64,000 nucleotides of DNA from Stercorarius parasiticus (GCA_013396915.1 VWZL01002570.1:463-64462); one strand, 5' to 3'. Positions 10,891 to 23,945 are shown, counted from the first letter of the stretch. Numbers and translations: made by a program. Notes: generated from the sequence alone by a model not told the origin.

Positions 10891-13800
10891 GATCTTTAAA
10901 AAAAAAAAAATAAGGATATGAATAAAGTACTCTAAATGAAAGAATCATTTAGCTGTAGCTAAACAGTGATTATAAACACAGGATTATTCTGTATATCTTA
11001 ATGGTCATATTATCCTTCTGGAAAAAAAAAGATTTATATTAAGTTTGATAAAACATGATCACATTATCAGTATGACTGACTGTATACCAGTGTATGTAAA
11101 ATCAGTTGGGCAAAATTCAAGACCTGAGAATGGATATCATTACAAGTTAAATCTACAACTAATTTTGCTAAATGAAGATCACCAGGAGCTGCTCTTATTA
11201 GTTGCTATCTTTAGGTCTTGGCTTGATCTGCACAAGAATGGAGTGGACCTTCAAAGTGCTAAACTACAGTGACTACGACTTAATCTCAAGAGGCAGTTAC
11301 CTGCCCCCCTGGGGTAGGCAACCAGTCTTAAATTGTTGATCAGGAGCAGCTAGTGTCAGTGATCCTCCCCAACACAAATGTGTACACATTTATTTGTTTC
11401 TACAGTGACCAGCATTTGCTACCCCAAGCTTAGGTCTGCAAGTTGAAAATTGTAAAGTTTTTGACAAATTCAATTTAGCTGCCAAAGTGATGGAAGAAGA
11501 TCAGATCCCAGCTAACTAGAACATTAGTATAAGGCTCCTTTTAGTGCTTTTTAAAATGTCCCTCATTCCTAGTCTGTCATAATAGACTAGGCCCATCTCA
11601 TCAAAAATGTATCTGATGTTTACAAAAACCTGTGAAATGACTTACTCTGCTAGAAAAAGTGGCCAAAACTTGTCTTGCTGGTCCTTAATTATCTACTGTT
11701 TCTGTATAAGTTGCTGTCACTTCATATGCTCACATTGTCTCTTGCCTTATGTTTAAATGCTAAATTGTGTGGGACATGGACCTTCCTTTTGGCCTCAGTA
11801 CATACAGTGTCTGATACAATGGAGTCTGTGACTGAAATGTGTTAGCACTAATGGAAATGTATCTTGTAGGTATATGGAAAGAAGAGTCGAAATAGAGCAT
11901 TTATGTATAGGATAACCTTCTCGAGTATTTCAGAAGAACTAAAGATAAGCTATTTATGTCATTAAACAGAGATTAAAGTTGTCACATATGTGCCTCTGAC
12001 TTGGAAAACCACTCTAATTGATTCAATCCTAGCTCAGAGCTTGAACATAATATATATGAAAATCACAGAACTTAACTTTTTGTATTTTTATGGAAGCATA
12101 AGAAAAATGGTATGTTAAGACTTGCTTCCGCTTCAGTCTCAAAAGTTCACAAAATATATGGACATATGGGTGAGAGCTAGAGTGCATAAAGTGATCTCTG
12201 TAAACGTACAAATACATGCCATGCTTCATGGGGACAAAAAAAAAAACAAGGTGTAATTCTTGTGCGCAAAGACAATCGATGTTAAATCAATTGTCAAGTT
12301 TTTACTTAATGATGAGCACAGAGGGTCTTGTATATTAAAAAGCCTGTTTCAACTCTTGTTTATACCTATAGTGCAACTGAATTTGGTGGACTTGAATTAT
12401 GATTTATAACAGTAAAATACCATAATACTTTAGAGAGTGTTAGTGGCCTAGTTCCTGCAGCCTTTATTGCATGAATTTAGCATGGGTCTTCCATGTGTAG
12501 TAAACATTTCCACTAACAGAAGAAAAAATACTGCTTATGCTGTTCCGGTTAAGAAACTGAAGTTACCTGTTTAGTTGTATGCAAAGCCATCCAGTGAAAC
12601 AATTGGCATTAAATACTTCAGTCCTGTTGTTAACAATCTTATATGTTACATTTGCTAAAATCTGGCCATATGTGTGTCATTACTATACAAGCTAAAGAGC
12701 CGAGATACCTCATCTGAGTCTTGTAAAGAATAGCATTACTTAAGAGCTAAGTATAGCAGTATGAAATGAACAGCGTATCAATTTATAAGTTCAATCAGAA
12801 AGAAAGAGAATAATTTTTGCAGACTGCTTTATTATAACACCTGACATCTACCACTTCTGGCAAAGGATAAAAGGAACATTGGGAAGAAAACATGAATATA
12901 AGAGCCCAAAGTTAAAAGCTACATGTAGACTCGTGGCAGTGTATGCAGGAAAGAAACAAATCTTGTTTTAGAAAAATACAGCTGGCATTTTTACAAATCT
13001 GCTTCTAACTCCTTGTGCAAAAATCTGAAAATAGTGTGAGAAACACTTATAGCAAAATCATGCTGAAACCTTCACTATCAGTGTGAAACATCTGAAAAGA
13101 AATAGCAATATACATTAGGGGGAAAAGAAGTAGTTTCAGCAGAATTTTAAGGAGGTAGAATTGAAAGCCTTTGGAGAGGATAACAATGCTTAAATGAAAT
13201 AGCCTTTATGATGTAAATTACCTGATGTGAATGCACTTTTTGTCATTTGGGATTTTTTTTAAGGTATAGAAATGTTATTTCAGCACAGACTATCTGAGAA
13301 GAACAAATTTCCTGATATAGTTTAGGTTTTTAGTTTGCGGTAGGTAACCTGATTGGGGACATACAAGAGAATGTAAGGCTGAAATTTTTGAGATAAGTCT
13401 GAGAGTCCATTGCCATTGAAAATACCATTGGTGGAACGTTCAATGTATCTTTCTAAAATGACAAAGTTGCACAAATGCAGCTTGTTTCAAAATCTTTTTT
13501 TTTTCAGCAGTGCCAGATTTGCCTTTATGTACTTCCCTGTCTATCCATGCTCTGAACACATTTTTTGCAGCATGAAAAAACCCTGCATTGTTACCATCCA
13601 TTCCAAAATGGTTAACTAAAATAGTTTATCATATTTCTGAAAAATATTATCTTGTAATTAAAAAAAATGTTACTCCCCCGCTGAACGGGTCACTAACTGT
13701 CTCCATACGTTTTATGTGCTTATTTATCATTTTGCAATGCAGTTATCAACTTGGGTACATGGACAAACTTGTTGTTTTGTGATACTTTTTTTCTGGAGAC

Positions 13801-14290
13801 TTTCTGGGCTCTGATAATACCCTTTGTATTTTCCTTCCTTTACTCCAAGCTATATACTTTTGGGAAGATGATCTATGTTCTGTAATACAGAGATCACAAG
13901 GAAAGTTCAGTGTTTGAAGATTTCCTTTTGTCCAGAATCAAGCCACAAAGTTAAAATATTCACAAAATAGAAACAGTAAGAAAAGATTCAATTAAGATAT
14001 GTCAAAAAGTCAGCACTATAAAGTTCATCTTTTACAAGGTTTCTGCACATTTTATTGATGAGAAAATACCTAGTAATCCTATTTAATAAAATCATTAACA
14101 TTCACTATTTTATTCACACAAACATTTGACCTGAAAGTGAAGTCAAAATCCAGTGGAGTTAAAAAGATAAAAGACATATTTCCTGTAGATCTTGAAACAC
14201 TGAAAAATTGTAGTGTCTCCATGAAAGATTTTATTTTTTTTAGTACTGTCTGTTTTGATGAAAACTTGAACATTTTGATCATCTTTTAGT
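10891..14290. other. AT-rich unique sequence, no gene recognised
   Basis: No recognisable transposon, RNA gene or coding exon. A poly(A) run sits near 10899-10911 directly beside the LTR. The frames at 11045-11272, 13410-13619 and 13588-13782 are short and featureless. Confidence 0.5.
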
Positions 14291-14423
14291 CATTGCTAGT
14301 TGTAGGCTTATTCAGTAAACAAGTGATGCAAACAGTTGTCACTAGCAGACTTGGTTGTTTGTGCAGCGGTTTGTGGGCTCTGCTTCCAGATCTTCTGGGA
14401 ACTTCTGGGAGCCTCAGGGTGCA

Positions 14424-14469
14424 TGCTGGTGGTGCTGCTGGTGTGTACTGGTGCAGCTGCTGGTGCATG
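14424..14469 (+). repeat. Imperfect CTGGTG-rich tandem repeat
   Basis: The stretch repeats variants of CTGGTG and CTGCTG several times in about 46 bases. It lies in a GC-richer segment (about 14340-14590) just upstream of the CR1 block, and it explains the leucine/valine/alanine-rich 80-codon frame across it (14336-14578), which should not be taken as a gene. The surrounding segment may be an old CR1 5' leader, but I cannot show that. Confidence 0.55.
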
Positions 14470-14869
14470 GCTCCTAGAGGGCTTTGCTTCTATTAGCAAA
14501 GTTGCGGTTTCTAATACTGTCCATCAGCTGTTGCTGATCAAAGGGTACTTCAACTTTCTGTCTTCAGATGACTTCTGAAGAGGCAGTAATAAGCCCCATT
14601 CACCTGGTGCTAGGGAGAAGCCTGTACTGCCTCCCAGCCCAGAGGCCAGTTCCCAGGAGCAGCTAATGGATGCCTCAGCTTTAGGTAGGAGTGTTCATGG
14701 AAAGGGGTCAGAAACTGCTGCATTTGGCATACAAATGGTGATGGACCACAGCAGAGTGCCATCCTCAGCACTTGCTGGAGCAGCACGTGGGAGGTCTGGG
14801 CCCAGAGTGGATCTGGAGAGAGGATACAGCTCCCAGGGCCTGGACAGGTGAAGGAAGCGCCCATGCAGA

Positions 14870-15060
14870 TGGAGAGGGTGTCCTTGTCTGTAGGAGGTGT
14901 GTGCCAGCTGAAAGGCTGTCACTAGGTTAAGGATCTGCAGGAGGAGGTGAACTCATTGAGCTCCAGGGAACATGAAAAGGAAATTGATGGAGTCTTCTCA
15001 GACACCATGCAGAGAGTGAAACTCCAACTCCAAGAGGAGGGTCAGCTACAGACTGTGGTC
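14870..15060 (+). pseudogene. CR1 ORF1 remnant
   Basis: The segment around 14893-14980 lines up with the ORF1 stretch near 70-135 (minus) of this window: 'ggaggtgtgtgcc' against 'ggaggtgtgccc', and 'ctgcaggaggaggt' against 'ctccaggaggaggt'. The Cys cluster is damaged and there is a TAG within 'cactaggtt'. Only fragments such as LQEEVNSLSSREHEKEID and FSDTMQRVKLQLQEE remain readable. Confidence 0.6.
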
Positions 15061-15149
15061 GGTTACGGGGCCAATGGAGTCTGCCTGACACAGCAGGCTG
15101 CAATGGATGGGTAGCAGCTCAGTAGGGAAAACAGGCAGGGAAGAAAAGG

Positions 15150-15480
15150 AGGGAGCTGCCCTCTGTGTGAAGGAGCAGCTCAGATACATAGAGCCCTTTT
15201 ATGGGAAGGATGATGGTCTGGTAAGCACTTACTGGTCAGGATATAAGAAGAGGCCAGTGAGGGCAACAGCATGGGACGGTGGAGATTGTTACAGACTACG
15301 GGGTCAGGATGAAGAAGTGTGATAAACCTTCTTTAAATGATTCAAGGAAGTCTTGGGATTACAGATGTTGGTGCTCATGGAAGACTCAAGCCTCCCTGAT
15401 ATCTGCTAGAGGGGCAACAAGATGGGAGATGAGCAGTCAGGGAGATTTCTGAAGGATAACTTCTTGATACAGCCCAACCA
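15150..15480 (+). pseudogene. CR1 ORF2 endonuclease remnant
   Basis: Pieces of the APE-type endonuclease domain can be read across changing frames: GGDCYRLRGQDEEV (ends 15322), then VLMEDSSLPDIC (15371-15406) followed by a TAG, then a DNFL-like stretch near 15458. In intact CR1 the middle piece carries a GDFN motif with catalytic residues. Here it reads EDSS, so the active site is lost. It has many stops and frameshifts and no downstream reverse transcriptase. Confidence 0.6.
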
Positions 15481-15968
15481 GAGGTTGAGCCTACGCAAAT
15501 GGATCTACCATTCACTGGGAAAGAAATATTACTCAGTTACTGGAGGATGACCAAGGGATTGCAACATCTGACATGTGGGGAGAGGCTAAGGGAGCTGGGA
15601 CTGTTCAGCCTGAGGAAAAGAAGATGAGGGAAATCTTATCAATGTGTATAGACACCTGATGGGGAGAGTAAAGAAAACAGAACCACATTCTTTGCAGTGG
15701 TGCCCAGTGACAGGACAAGAATCAGTAGCCACAAATTGAAACTCAGGAAATTATATTTAAACTTAAGAAAGAACTTCTTTATGGGGGTGGTCAAACATTC
15801 CAACAGGTTACCCAGAGAAGTTGTGGAATTTTAATATCCATCCTTGGAGATGTTCAAAGCCCAACTGGACATGGCCCTGGGGAAACTGCTCTAGCTGCCC
15901 ATGCTTTGAGCAGGGGGGTTGGATTAGATGATCTCCAGAGGTGTCTTCCAACCTCAGTGATTCTGTGA

Positions 15969-16207
15969 CCTGGAGAAGGATGTTCCAGTTGGATATAAGG
16001 AAAAACTTTTTCCCCCTGAGGACAATCAGCACTGAAGAAGATTTCACAAAGAGGTTATGCAATCTCCATTCCTTAACATGCTCAAGACCAAACTTGTTAA
16101 AGTCCTGAAAAATTAATCTGATCTGATCTCACAGCTAAAGTGCTTTGAGTAGGAGTTTGGTCTAGAGGCCTCCTGAGGTACCTTCCAACTTGAATTATCC
16201 TGGAATT
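15969..16207 (+). mobile_element. CR1 LINE 3' fragment, second copy
   Basis: Directly after the previous CR1 end comes another 3' end: 'ggatataaggaaaaactttt' (15991-16010), a decayed middle, then 'tttgagtaggagtttggtctagaggcctcctgaggtaccttccaac' and 'gaattatcctggaatta' at the close. The closing block is of the CR1 subfamily type that ends in TTATCCTATG rather than the type at 17330. It is strongly 5'-truncated. The head-to-tail abutment at 15968/15969 suggests insertion at the tail of an older copy, or two old insertions lying side by side. Confidence 0.75.
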
Positions 16208-16877
16208 ATAATGCATTATATCGCAGTTATACAACATCAGCTGAATGGCCTGTTGAAAGAGGAGAGGTGTGAGTTGATGGCTATATATAGACACAAGGTT
16301 TTAAGCAGTCTTTGCATTAGCACTATTTCCTTTTCCTAGACTGTGAGACTGATTCCTCATCTGGCTCTCTTTGCTTATATGCCTTTGGCTTTACCACCTG
16401 TGAAATTAGGATATTTTAGTGCTTATTTTCTTGCTTTCTGCTACTAATTTTGTTGTTTACTGAAGATAGTAGAGGATTTGAGAACAGAGAACATTTATGA
16501 GAGAAAAAACACAACTTCTTAGCTGCTATCTGCAGAGGTCAGGTATCTGAAACTAGTATTCAAACCTACATTAAATCTACCTCTAAGCCTCAGATTTCCG
16601 AGTTAAAAAAAACTAAGGCCACATGCTCTGAATGCTGATTCCATATAAAATGGTCCATCTGTTTTAAATCTGTTTAGAAATATTTATGGGTTACTTTTTC
16701 ACTGACAGGCTCTTTCTAGTACTGTCAGCCTTCTTGCATTTCCAGAATAGCATCACATAAACTCCTTATTTCATCTTCATGTTGTTCCAACTTAAATGGC
16801 ACAAACACTGGCAAACCATCAGTAGCAATTTTGTATTGAAGACCTAGCAGAGGTAATTATGGCACCATGATCTGATT
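16208..16877. other. Unique AT-rich spacer between CR1 copies
   Basis: I recognised no gene or repeat. It separates the older pair of CR1 fragments from the better preserved one. Confidence 0.55.
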
Positions 16878-17330
16878 ATGGAGCCATGAAGACACTCAGA
16901 AGGCTGGAGCACCTCTCCTATGAAGACAGGCTGAGAGAGTTGTGGCTGTTCATCCTGGAGAAGAGAAGGCTCTGGGGACACCTTATAGCAGCAGCCTTCC
17001 AGTACCTAAAGGGGGGCTACAAGACAGATGGGGAGGGACTCTTTATCAGGGAGTGAAGCAACAGGACGAGGAGGAATGGCTTTAAACTGAAAGAGGGGAG
17101 ATTTAGGTTAGATATTAGGAAGAAATTCTTTGCTGCGAGGGTGATGAGGCACTGGAACAGGCTGCCCAGAGAAGCTGTGGATGCCCCGTCCCTGGAAGTG
17201 TTCAAGGCCAGGCTGGATGGGGCTTTGAGTAACCTGGTCTAGTGGGAGGTGTCCCTGCCCATGGCAGGGGGGTTGGAACTAGATGATCTTTAAGGTCCCT
17301 TCCAACCCAAACCCTTCTATGATTCTATGA
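16878..17330 (+). mobile_element. CR1 LINE 3' end, well preserved
   Basis: This is a near-textbook avian CR1 3' end. It begins around 'gccatgaagacactcagaaggctggagcacctctcctatgaagacaggctgagaga', passes through 'ttaggaagaaattctttgct', 'aggcactggaacaggctgcccagagaagctgtggatgcccc' and 'ttcaaggccaggctggatgg', and closes with 'gttggaactagatgatcttt', 'ccttccaaccc' and a TTCTATGATTCTATGA tail at 17315-17330. CR1 elements end in such short tandem repeats instead of poly(A). The 5' end is truncated in the 3' untranslated region, so no coding sequence remains. It is the least diverged CR1 fragment of this window. A 62-codon minus-strand frame in it is not a gene. Confidence 0.95.
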
Positions 17331-20300
17331 TTATATAGCTGTAAAAAGAATAAGCAGATTTTTTTTTTTGGTGGATAAAGGTTTCTACAGAAATTGTGAA
17401 AGAGAAGATACTGTGTAAATTTCTGACGTACCAGCAATGTATGACAAAATCATGTAAAGAATAGTCAGAAATAATCTTCATAAGTAATAATTTACTCTAT
17501 TTATACTTATACATGGACATGAAAAATTAAATTGTATCTGAAAAATAGGAAGTGTTTTTGTACCAGAAACCTAACCTAGAATTTCCTGTGTGTTTCACTA
17601 TATTCATCTAGGAAATAAATTTGTCAACCTTGACTTCAGATTAATATGTTTTATTGTTTCTCTTTTAGAAGTCTTTTAGAAAAATCCTCCTTTATTTTTA
17701 GATGTAAAACTACTAGAACTACTAGTAATACAATGAACACAGTTACAGCTTAAGGCTTTTTTTCTTTAATTCTGCCAAATGGGAATTTTTAAATTTATCT
17801 TCATGTTAGAGATTGAGTTGAGAATATCTTTTTGGCCTGTCTTAGGTCTTGTCCATCATCAGTTTCTATGGAGATTTTTATTTTCAAATCATCTTTTGCT
17901 TGCAGCCATAAATAACTTAGCAGAGAACAGTACTGAAATTGATTTTTTTCAAGTAGAGATTCAACACTAATACAAAGTATTAATACTGACCTCATATGCT
18001 TACATCAACAGATTGGCACATCTGACTGTCACATATTCTGGGCAGTTGGGAATTTATTGTACTTTGACATTGCTAAGGTTGCTATTAATGCTGAGAAAAA
18101 TAGTTTGGAAGTTTGAGACTCTATTGCCTTTTGAAAATGAATGGAAAAGCTTGAGATACCTTGGTAAGTATTATTTTTGAAGCAGTTTACCACAAAAGAG
18201 TAGGGAAGAATACATGGACTTTTTTCTTGAAGTTGTTTCTATAATTCTACGGCTTGAGTTTGTGAGAGCTTGAGGCTGCCTTCACCAAGCTAAATGTTTC
18301 TAGTTCGTTCTAAAATGTAGGTAGTTAAGTTAGAGTATGCCTCTTGCAGTGGTTGTCTCTCATGATGATCTATTTCCATTTAAATGTTGCAACAATAACC
18401 CCGCATCATCCATTCCATAATAAGGGGAAGGGATAACAGGGGTAGTCATAAGACAGTAAGGAAGAGATGCAGCAAGTAGCAACCAGATACCAAACGGCTA
18501 CTTCAGAAGTGCAGCTTCATATCTCTGCTAAGTTCAAATGGAATCTTTTGTGAAGGAAAAAAATGAGGAGAAACATCCACATAAAAATATGACAGTTTGT
18601 ACATTCACCACCCTGCAGAGATGGAGAGATTTTTTCAGCTATCAGTGCAGTTGTCCAAAAATGTATTTGTGATGATTAATACAACTTGAAAATTCAGTTT
18701 TTCAGCAGTAACACTAAAAAAAAAAATACATAGGAATGGGAAAGCTGCAAAAATATTTATGTGTTAAAATGTCAGTCTGAAAGACTTTGATGACACTTTG
18801 AAGTAGTGTCTTCTAACATGCCAGAATTTTTAGGGATAAAACCAGTTTTAAAAAATACTAAGGAGAAGATGAAAGCATTCAATAGTTAAAAAGAGAATTA
18901 CTTAAAAAGAGAAACAGAACGCCAGCAATTCTTTAGCTAATCAACTTCTGTTTTACTTGATGATGGTAAAGAAATGTTCATGCTTGATAACCAGGTCAGG
19001 GCTACTTTGCATCCCAGCAGCGTTATACGGACTACTAAGATTCTTAAAAACCAAAGGCTAGGGATTCAACTGTACAAAGAACAAAGTCCTTTAATTTGTT
19101 TGGCTTTTAAGATAGTTTAAGACATGCTTTGGAGTTGGGGAACTGTATAAACTGCTTCTTTACTCTGTTCTTACCAGACTTAGACTGCGATTCCTACATC
19201 ACCCGCTATACTGAGTTTTTTCTGTTGTGTCAGCCATGTCCTGCTTTTCCACAGTGCTGTACCAATGTTACTCTACCATCAGCATGAACTGGCAGAAGTT
19301 GTGGTTCAAGCCCTGATATAAAGCCAGCTCAATCCAGGTGGAAGTCTCAGAGACAAATAACCAAAAACAAGACTGCAGGGAATATGTGCAGATTTACTTT
19401 TATTTTTCTATTTCTCAGAACCTTTTATTTTCAACGGTTTAGCCAAATTTTCCTGGGAGTCAAAATCTGAATTTTCTGTGCCATGTTTAAAGTTCTGGAA
19501 TGTAAGGCCCTCTTTGTTGAAAAGAGCAACTTTTCAAAAGGGTGTTGTGGTTTTTTTAACATGAACAAAAATGTGTATTTTGTACCAACCTTCTTTGCTG
19601 AGATATGACATTACATTGAGGCCTTACTGTGCTTGGTTTTCTGAATACTTAAGTAGCGAAAAAGTTAACAACTTTTCCCATAAGGTAGCACATATATGAT
19701 AATGTTTAGTGTTTCTGAATTCTTACATTAAACAAACTAATGCACCTAACATTTTAAGACAAATTTAATATGAACTTTCAGTGACACAAAATTATATGAC
19801 CACTCACATCTGTTCAAGGAAGTGAATTTTTACTGAATTTTTTAAATACTATTAAAACATCAGTTAAAACAGCAGTAGCTGTGTGCATTTTTTTCCTCCG
19901 TCACATATTCTGCAATACAGTTTTATGTAGTCACAATTTACAATGGTCTTGTAGAGGCAGAAAAAACTCACAAAGAGGTAAGGTAACAGAGCTATTGGAA
20001 AAGCACATTTGTGTGTATGTGTAATACTTGATGTAAATTATTCATGTAAAGGCTAATCTTTGTTTTCAGAGTAATTTCAAATGCATGTTATAATTGCCTT
20101 GGGTATTTGATTAAAGACAGCAATTGAATGGTATGCTTTAGAAAAATAATGAAATCATAGAACAATCCATTAAATTTCACCGATTTGACTGACTATGCCA
20201 ATGCTATTTTTTTTTTTCCAGCAGAATAGAAGTAGAGCACAATGTATTATCTGCTTCAGATAAAACTACAAAAATAGAGAGTCTGAGGTAAATCTCCTGA

Positions 20301-23300
20301 CACTAATGCCAGACAGGAAAAATGGACCTTCTCCAAGAATTACTACAGAAGTTAGTAAGCTGTATATCAGATGTTGGTTAGCATATTCAGTGCTCATTGC
20401 CAAAAGAAAAACTTAAGTAAGGACAGCAGTGTTTCTCATTATTTAGTAAGCAAACAAAAGGAACAAACAAACTATTCAACATATGCACAAAGTATTGTGC
20501 AGAGACATCTGGATTGTATTTGGATATGTAATTGAATAAAGATTTCAAATATAAACAAAGATTCTTCTTTATTGCTTGTTACATTGAAGTAGATATGGCC
20601 AAACTATTCACTGAAAGAATTTAAATAATGCTTTCATTCTTTTTTTTTTTAATAAGGAGAATATATTTTAACTAAATTCTCTATCAACTGAAGTAGCAAG
20701 AATATGGTGAACAACTACCACCAAATTGTTTCTTACAGACATTTGATTTTGAGTGTTTGCATTACGTATTTCTCATTTGAAAAGTATTGTATGCTACCTA
20801 GCTTAGCGAATACAAAGTCTCTTTTTTCTGTTATATGATATAATAATGACTGATGAGGCGGTCTCAATACATTACTTTGATTTGGTCATGAGATAGTGAG
20901 AAATACATTGTGCTGTGAGCAGCATTTAACTTAAAATGTCAACCTTTCTACTTTACGGGATTAATCTCGAGTGAAACATCACAACCAACTAGGTTGTATT
21001 GCAAATGCCACCAAAAATAGACATTTTGAGCAAATTCATTTGACTTTGAATCTGCAGTAGGTAAAAAAAGATGCTTGTGATCAGTTTCTGGTTTTTACCA
21101 GTGTTCTTTAGATGCAGCAGCACTGATTATAGCAAATGCAGTTTATGTTTGCTGAGGTCGATAATTTGCCATAGGGGTGTATTTAACATAATCTTTCCTG
21201 TCTTGCTTTTGATAAGAACATTTTATTCATTGGTGTGCATATGCCCTAGATGAGAAAATACAGGTTTTGCCTCCTGTCAGGCAGAAAGAAGAATTATTAG
21301 TTTGGAAATTCAATCCACTTTATCTCAGTTCTATCAAGGACTGCTATCATTTCACAGAAAAGGATCACTCAGACTTCTGATAGCCTATAGAAAGTCCAAA
21401 AAACCAATTACACCAAAGTATCACATGGTTCACATTTTGGTTTGTATGCTGAAGCTGCCTGCAAGAAGGTCCCAAATATAGAAAACTGCCTGATGCACCA
21501 CCATCATCTGGTAAGTACAGAGGTGCAGGGCCATTGGAAGCTGTACAAAAGGTCAGTGAGGTTGACATTTAGTTAAGATTTTTCAGTGAGGTGCCGTATA
21601 GTTGCAAAGCTTTTGTTATCTAGGATTTTAGCTAAAGTGACCCCAGCAGGTCTGGCCGTAAACTGGAATTACTGGAGTTCCATGCCAACAACCTGCTATG
21701 TTGATCCGCTAGAGATCACTTAGTCTTGCTGTGTCACTCCTCTTCATTTGCCTTATTATACTATTGACTTTTATCTTAATGCTTGTTTTTACAGTTCCTA
21801 AGGTAATAGGATCTTGATCTTTATACGGCTTCTTGTACACTGCTGTAAAGAGCATATAGTGATTGACAGAGCATTAAAATGTTAATCTGCTTTGCAAAGA
21901 TGTCCTAAGAATTCACCAACCCAATACCAAGCACACAGTTGTCTGCCTCACACTGAAGTGAGAGGAAAAATATATTTTACCTGGAGTATTATTTTAATGA
22001 CTGGGTATAATTTTAGAAGGCTGGCACAAAATTCTTCTGCTTGATCATGGTAATTAACATTACACATGATTTGGTAAGTTAAACAGCGTTTGCATTGTAG
22101 CATTCAGAGGAAGTGAATACTGCAGTTAATTTTAAGAAGATACTCCAGCTATAAATTTCCGGTGCTATTTTATGCCACTGAGCAAAGGAGGAAAAGCAAA
22201 AATAAAACAACAGAGTTGTAAGTTGTTCATTAACAGTTGTATATGGAATACACGTCCTATCTCGCAAAATGCTTGAGGAAGTCTAAAAATTGTCAGGAAA
22301 TAAAATAGTCAGTACTTTCATTTACATCCACTGCTAACACATGCGTTTCCTAGTTTAGGAAAAAAGCTGTTTATTCAATTTTGTCTAAAATATTGCCTGT
22401 TTCTACGTACCCATTAAGTGCAGTATGTAGAAGACAGCAAAGAACCAATGACATACAGTCCTTTTAATCACCAGGATGTTCTCCCTTCAGTTTGAACCTA
22501 CCAAAAGTGCCTTTTCTGTTCTGAAACTCCAATTTCCATTTATAAGCTTGCTTCAACAAATGCACAGTATGGATTGAATTCTCTTTTTTCAGTGAACACA
22601 TCCATTATGTCTGTGAAACTGCATGAGCACAGTGTTAAGAAGGGTTTCGCTTAGCTTTTACCTAGAAACTCACAATAGATATGCTTCCCAGGCTGCTCTC
22701 CTCCTCTCACCTCTGAATGACTGGTCTTCCAATTTTCTACATCAGGGGACCTTTTAGAGCACGACTACTGTATAAATAACTATTTATCTATTTTTAATGA
22801 AATTTACATTTTAATACAGATACATTAGGTATATTTGGAGTTGTGACTCTGAAAGTTTTCATACTTAGTGCTGTCTTAAAAATATTAATTTAAAAAGGTT
22901 ATATGCACTTTTTGGCAAATGAAGTTATGACAATATATAAATATGATAGTTATTGGTGCCTACCTGGGAGGTAAAAACCTTGGCACATTACAGATTACAA
23001 GATAAAGAACAGAAATCCCTTCATTAGAAGCAGAGGACCCAGAGGGCATCCATAAAATATCTGAATTTGAAATGGCACATTTTCATAAATACCCCGTCAA
23101 GGAGCATCCCTCATTCTTCCTGATCCTGAGGTTTGGCATCTTAGACACCTACTTGGTGCCCTAGATCTTGCCATTAGGACATTAAGGAGTGTCAAGGAGG
23201 CCCTTATGGATGTGTGTTTCACCAAGATTGCACTCCCTCTTACTACTGTCCTGCATAGTCAGTGAATAAGACTAGAGGTGGCAGAAGTAGGAATCATCTT

Positions 23301-23830
23301 ATGGTATAAGTTTTTTTGTTTCTTTTTCTTGTGCAAAACAGACTCATCAATGATATTTTAAACACTGTCCCTATTTTCTGTATTAGGAGTGCAACTAATA
23401 TACATCTTCAGTTCATGTAGTATTCTGTGACTTTGAGCAACAATAATAAGGAAACTAATTTGAGACTGATGTTGAATATTTGATAATATGCAGCCCTTAT
23501 ACTCAAAGTATGATTTAAACAGAGTAGGATAAATACCAATTTGTAAACATCTGTCCCATTAGATTTTAAGTTAACAAGGTGAAGGCATTTGATTTGGACC
23601 TATTTTATGCATATTCCACAAACAATGCATATTAGATCTCTACAATGCAGCAACTACTCAACTTAATGCTGTGTTTGTCCTTTATTTTTCTTTGGAAGCA
23701 TAAAAATATGGAGTAGAAGGTGATTGGATGTATAATCTTCTTTAAATAACTGCCAGGAAATTATTCATAATCATGCATATAGTAGTTATGAAATGGTTTG
23801 GTTTTTTTTTTCTTATGTTTGCTGACTTTT
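17331..23830. other. AT-rich unique sequence, no gene recognised
   Basis: There is no recognisable transposon, RNA gene or exon in this 6.5 kb. Short homopolymer runs occur near 17360, 18718 and 20640. The only frames (for example 17779-17970, 21071-21253 and 22079-22267) are about 60-67 codons and lack any domain. Confidence 0.5.
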
Positions 23831-23945
23831 GGAGTGCAGCTTAAAGCATTTGCGCTCAGACGGGCTCCCAGCTGAATATTTGATGGCCGTGCCAACTAAT
23901 ACAGCCAGCAATTCAAAGTCATGGTCTTCAGATTACTTTATTTGG
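23831..23945. other. GC-richer unique patch, possible conserved element
   Basis: Amid very AT-rich DNA, about 115 bases have mixed composition and little simple repetition ('gcatttgcgctcagacggg', 'gatggccgtgccaactaata'). They include a TGCCAA (NFI-like half site) and TTCAAAG (TCF/LEF-like when reversed). It does not look like a transposon. Any regulatory role is inference; cross-species conservation would decide. Confidence 0.2.

Larger units (their letters stand above)
14590..15968 (+). mobile_element. Internally deleted CR1 LINE (ORF1, EN remnant, 3' end)
   Basis: Three CR1 parts occur in the correct order on one strand. First, near 14870-15060, is a decayed ORF1 segment that includes VKDLQEEVNSLSSREHEKEI and corresponds to the ORF1 part at the start of this window. 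Second, near 15150-15480, is a remnant of the ORF2 endonuclease domain, including VLMEDSSLPDIC at 15371-15406, where intact CR1 copies have a GDFN-type motif. Third, from about 15575 to 15968, is the 3' end: 'ggagaggctaagggagctgg', 'gaagttgtggaatt', 'ggttggattagatgatctcc' and a closing 'gtgattctgtga'. The reverse transcriptase region, normally about 2 kb, is missing. Stops and frameshifts are frequent, so the copy is old. The left boundary is uncertain and may lie anywhere from 14340 to 14860. Confidence 0.75.

Noticed and set aside
14336..14578. 80-codon hydrophobic frame resembling a membrane peptide
   Set aside because: The hydrophobic run is made by the CTGGTG-type repeat, and the region adjoins the CR1 block. 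It starts with a non-ATG codon (TTG/GTC context).
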